Source of the DNA: Bacillota bacterium
Lineage (GTDB): Bacteria > Bacillota > Clostridia > Christensenellales > Aristaeellaceae
Length of the DNA: 8,293 nucleotides
NCBI GenBank assembly: GCA_023460055.1
Contig: JAEWRJ010000112.1
Coordinates: forward strand, 1-8,293
Reading direction: 5' to 3'
The position numbers were made by a program, and so were the translations under genes. The notes beneath the pieces were generated by a model. That model was given only the letters and a program-made list of their open reading frames with translations. It made no database searches and was not told the origin of the DNA. Shown one piece after another: positions 5,727-8,293 of this stretch (within the stretch, counting starts at the first letter, position 1; each line of letters begins with the position of its first letter).

Positions 5727-7541
5727 ATGCAGACAATGATTGCGCCCAGGGCCTTTCACAGCGCGCTGCTGCGCGGCGCGCAAAAGGTCGAGCGCATGCG
5801 TGAAGAGCTCAACCTCATCAACGGTTTCCCCGTGCCCGACCGCGATACGGGCAACAACCTGGCCTATCTCATGCAGCAGATCAGAAGGCAGCTTCTGCCC
5901 AGCGAATCCTTTGCCGAGCTCTTGTCAAAGCTCAGCGAGGCCTCCTTGTTTGGCGCCAGGGGCAACAGCGGGGCTATCTTCTCCCAGTATTTCGCCGGCT
6001 TCAAAGAAGCCGCCGCCGATGTGAAGGACAGCGTGGCCGCGGCGCTTCCCCTTCAGGTGCTGGCTCAAATGTTCAAAGCAGGCTATACCTTTGCCTACAG
6101 GTCGATCCAGCAGCCCAGGGAAGGAACGATCCTCAGCGCGATGCGCAGCTTTGCCGACGGCTTCCATGGCCTGCTCCTTCAGGGCGCCGACCTGCTGCAG
6201 GCCGCTGAAGGCGCTCTCTACGATCTGCGCCATACCGTGCGGCAGTCAGCCGGCATCCTGCCCCAGCAGCGCGCGCTGAAAGCGCCGGACGCGGGCGCGA
6301 TGGCCTTTCTCTATTTTGCCGAAGGCTTTCTGAACGCCCTTCTGGGCCGCGAGGAGGCGGAGAGCGAAGCTTACATCACCATGCTGGCAGGGGTTGCCGC
6401 TGACATGGCCGATGACGTTTATGTTGAGCACAGCCCTGACGAGCAGTCAACCTATCGCTACTGCACGGAAGTGCTGGTGAAGCTCACAGGGGAGAATGAT
6501 ATCCATGAAGGGATGAAAGCGAAGCTGGCGGCGCTGGGCGACAGCATGGTCGTCTCCCGCTCCGGCGGCATGGCGCGCGTGCACCTGCACACCGATACGC
6601 CCCAGAAGGCCGTGGACCTGATGGAAGAGCTGGGCACCCTGCTTGAGGTAAAGGCCGATGACATGCGCATGCAGCAGGCGCTTGCCCAAAAGCATCCGGG
6701 CAAGACCGCGCTGGTGATCGATTCCATTGCCGATGTGCCTGAAGACAGCCTGGGTCCGGACGTATACTGCCTGCCCCTCCATCTGCTGATCGACGGGGTC
6801 TCCTTTCAGGACAAGCGCACGATCTCCCAGGAGAGAATGAAGAGGTCCTCCGGCAGGATGACCAGCAGCCAGGTCAACCTGGAAGGCATCAGGCAGTTTC
6901 TTGACCCCATCCTGGCCAGCTACGACAAGGCGCTGATCCTCACCGTATCCTCCAAAATGTCGGGCCTCTACGCGCGCTACAGCGAGTACATCGCGGCCAA
7001 CCCAAAAGCCTCCGTCTATCTGGTGGATTCGCTGGTCAACTCAGGCGCGCAGGGCCTGCTTGCCCGGTTCGCGGCAGACCGCCTGCATGAGGGCGAAGAG
7101 CCCGGGGCAGTCGCGCAGGCGCTGGAAGCCTTGCGCAGGAGGACCAAGATACTCGTGTCGCTGCCCAGCCTGAAGGCCATGGTCGCCTCCGGCCGGCTGA
7201 GCGGGCGGATCGGCGGCATCCTGATGAGGATCGGGTTTTTACCGCTGGTCACCATCAACGCCCACGGCGAGGGCGCCATCACCGGCCTGTCCTTCTCGCG
7301 CAAGCGCAGCGACAAGCTGCTGCTTAACAAGCTGCGCCCCGGCAGCATCGAGCGCTATGCCCTGGTGCACGCGGGCGATGAACAGCGGGCACGGCGGGCG
7401 GCAGGCGATATCAAAGCGCGCATCGGCATGGATCCTGACTATATCTGCGAGATATCAAGCGTGGTCACCAATTTCGCGGGCGAAGGCGCGTATGCGGTCG
7501 CCTACATTGAAAAAGAAAAGGATGGGAAGAAGCCGCTATGA
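5727..7541 (+). CDS. DAK2-DegV fusion protein, fatty acid kinase-like (FakA-type kinase region joined to FakB-type lipid-binding domain)
   Basis: This 604-residue cytosolic protein has three parts. Residues about 5-205 are a DAK2/DhaL nucleotide-binding domain: NGFPVPDRDTGNN (32-44, with metal-ligand aspartates D38 and D40), GARGNSGAIFSQ (76-87), GTIL (133-136) and APDAGAMAF (186-194). Residues about 212-318 match the FakA middle domain: YCTE (C246) and VHLHT (H286, H288) preserve the Cys/His positions that bind zinc in FakA. Residues about 326-595 are a DegV (EDD) domain with VIDS (330-333), TSSQ (379-382), TVSSKMSGLY (406-415), LVDS (432-435) and the GRLSGRIGGILMRIGFLPLV stretch (489-508). 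In fatty acid kinase, FakA phosphorylates a fatty acid held by separate FakB (DegV) proteins, giving acyl-phosphate for phospholipid synthesis. Here both roles may be in one chain. Arg39 replaces the usual Gly of PVPDGDTG. The gene overlaps the next by 4 bases. Acyl kinase activity is inferred. Confidence 0.9.
   Translation: MQTMIAPRAFHSALLRGAQKVERMREELNLINGFPVPDRDTGNNLAYLMQQIRRQLLPSESFAELLSKLSEASLFGARGNSGAIFSQYFAGFKEAAADVKDSVAAALPLQVLAQMFKAGYTFAYRSIQQPREGTILSAMRSFADGFHGLLLQGADLLQAAEGALYDLRHTVRQSAGILPQQRALKAPDAGAMAFLYFAEGFLNALLGREEAESEAYITMLAGVAADMADDVYVEHSPDEQSTYRYCTEVLVKLTGENDIHEGMKAKLAALGDSMVVSRSGGMARVHLHTDTPQKAVDLMEELGTLLEVKADDMRMQQALAQKHPGKTALVIDSIADVPEDSLGPDVYCLPLHLLIDGVSFQDKRTISQERMKRSSGRMTSSQVNLEGIRQFLDPILASYDKALILTVSSKMSGLYARYSEYIAANPKASVYLVDSLVNSGAQGLLARFAADRLHEGEEPGAVAQALEALRRRTKILVSLPSLKAMVASGRLSGRIGGILMRIGFLPLVTINAHGEGAITGLSFSRKRSDKLLLNKLRPGSIERYALVHAGDEQRARRAAGDIKARIGMDPDYICEISSVVTNFAGEGAYAVAYIEKEKDGKKPL
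7538..7541 (+). other. ATGA stop-start overlap
   Basis: The start codon of the DUF1295 gene (7538-7540) overlaps the TGA of the DAK2-DegV gene (7539-7541). This arrangement usually couples translation and supports both genes being in one transcript and made in related amounts. Confidence 0.85.
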
Positions 7542-8293
7542 AGTATGTTTTGGTGTATCTTTTCCTGCTGGGCGCGTTTTCCGCGGTTTTCCTCATCGGC
7601 AAAAAGAATAAAAAGCATGACTATGTCGATATCCTGTGGGGTTCGGGCTTCGCGCTGTCGGCGCTGATCTCCTGGCTTCTGGGTCCCAAATCCCTGCCCG
7701 GCGGGGTCATGACCCTGCTGACCTGCGTATGGGGTGCCAGGCTCAGCCTGCACCTTGCCCGCCGGAACATCGGCAAGCCCGAGGATTTCCGCTACAAAGC
7801 CATGCGCGACAAGTGGGTGGATCGCTTTGAGCTGGTCATGTTCTTTAAAAACTACATGACACAGTTTTTGATCAACGTGATCGTGGGTTTCCCGGTCGTG
7901 TATATCAACCTGGAAGGTGCGCCCAAGACCGGTCTGACGCTCTGGCTGGGCCTGATCGTCTGGGCCGTCGGATTCTTCTTTGAAGCGGTGGGCGACGAGC
8001 AGCTTCGGCGCTTCAAAGCCCGGCCCGACAGCCGGGGCAAGCTGATGACCGAGGGCCTGTGGGCCTGGACGCGCCACCCCAACTACTTCGGCGACGCCGC
8101 CATGTGGTGGGGCATATACCTCATCAGCCTCTCGGGCGATTTGGGCCGGGCGTGGCTGATCTTCAACCCGCTGCTGATGACCTACATGCTGCTGTATGTA
8201 TCCGGCGTTCCGCTGCTTGAAAAGAAGTACAAAGGCCGCGCGGACTGGGAAGCCTATACCCGGCGCACAAGCAAGTTCTTCCCCCGGCCCCCG
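7538..8293 (+). CDS. DUF1295 family membrane protein (last residues off the right edge)
   Basis: The frame is open for 252 codons to the window edge. The family usually ends a few residues after the FFPRPP seen at 248-252, so it is almost complete. DUF1295 proteins share the fold of steroid 5-alpha-reductases and isoprenylcysteine carboxyl methyltransferases. Marks seen: membrane helices near 3-20 and 34-65, DYVDILWGSGF (28-38), the VWGARLSLHLARRNIGKPED block (64-83), DEQLRRFK (153-160), and the cofactor-site-like GLWAWTRHPNYFGD (173-186) followed by MWWGIYL (189-195). The chemistry of bacterial members is mostly undefined; reduction or methylation of a lipid is a fair guess. The start ATG shares ATGA with the stop of the fusion gene, and a GGGAAGAAG ribosome-binding-like stretch lies inside that gene, which points to translational coupling. 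Confidence 0.92.
   Translation, partial: MKYVLVYLFLLGAFSAVFLIGKKNKKHDYVDILWGSGFALSALISWLLGPKSLPGGVMTLLTCVWGARLSLHLARRNIGKPEDFRYKAMRDKWVDRFELVMFFKNYMTQFLINVIVGFPVVYINLEGAPKTGLTLWLGLIVWAVGFFFEAVGDEQLRRFKARPDSRGKLMTEGLWAWTRHPNYFGDAAMWWGIYLISLSGDLGRAWLIFNPLLMTYMLLYVSGVPLLEKKYKGRADWEAYTRRTSKFFPRPP

Noticed and set aside
7502..8077. Minus-strand open frame of 191 codons over the DUF1295 gene
   Set aside because: It is a shadow of the plus-strand DUF1295 frame, which has clear family motifs.

Overview
The window reads as chromosomal DNA of a high-G+C member of the Bacillota, probably class Clostridia. The clues are strong AGGAGG-type ribosome binding sites, sigma-A-like promoters, a fatty-acid-kinase/DegV-type protein, a GyrI-like protein and a MarR regulator of clostridial style, and an SPP1-type phage portal gene. 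The genus cannot be fixed from the sequence alone.

Layout. (1) 1-1099, minus strand: most of an SPP1 gp6-like phage portal protein, whose C-terminus is cut off by the left edge. (2) 1100-1545: a gene-free stretch. Its middle (about 1200-1510) is very A+T-rich (about 28% G+C by hand count for 1261-1500) and ends in a clear promoter. (3) 1546-4077, plus strand: an 843-residue secreted protein with three N-terminal repeats, a Pro/Thr linker, a middle alpha/beta domain and a beta-propeller-like C-terminal half. (4) 4093-4131: a perfect 17-bp hairpin acting as a shared bidirectional terminator between convergent genes. (5) 4152-4631, minus strand: a stand-alone GyrI-like effector-binding protein with its own extended -10 promoter. 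(6) 4788 to the right edge, plus strand: a four-gene unit. It runs MarR regulator, DUF2177 membrane protein, a DAK2-DegV fusion (fatty-acid-kinase-like), and DUF1295 membrane protein (almost complete, cut by the right edge).

How the genes may work together. The right-hand unit looks like one lipid-linked operon. The DAK2-DegV protein carries in one chain the ATP-binding half and the fatty-acid-binding half that are separate proteins (FakA and FakB) in fatty acid kinase. It sits between two polytopic membrane proteins, and the DUF1295 one belongs to the steroid-reductase/isoprenylcysteine-methyltransferase-like fold. A perfect inverted repeat (GTTGTA-GGT-TACAAC) covers the predicted transcription start of the MarR gene and is a good candidate autoregulatory operator. 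The link to lipid modification or fatty acid uptake is inference. The left-hand portal gene is out of its usual phage context on its upstream side, which suggests a prophage edge or a remnant. No tRNA, rRNA, CRISPR array, transposase or integrase gene was seen.
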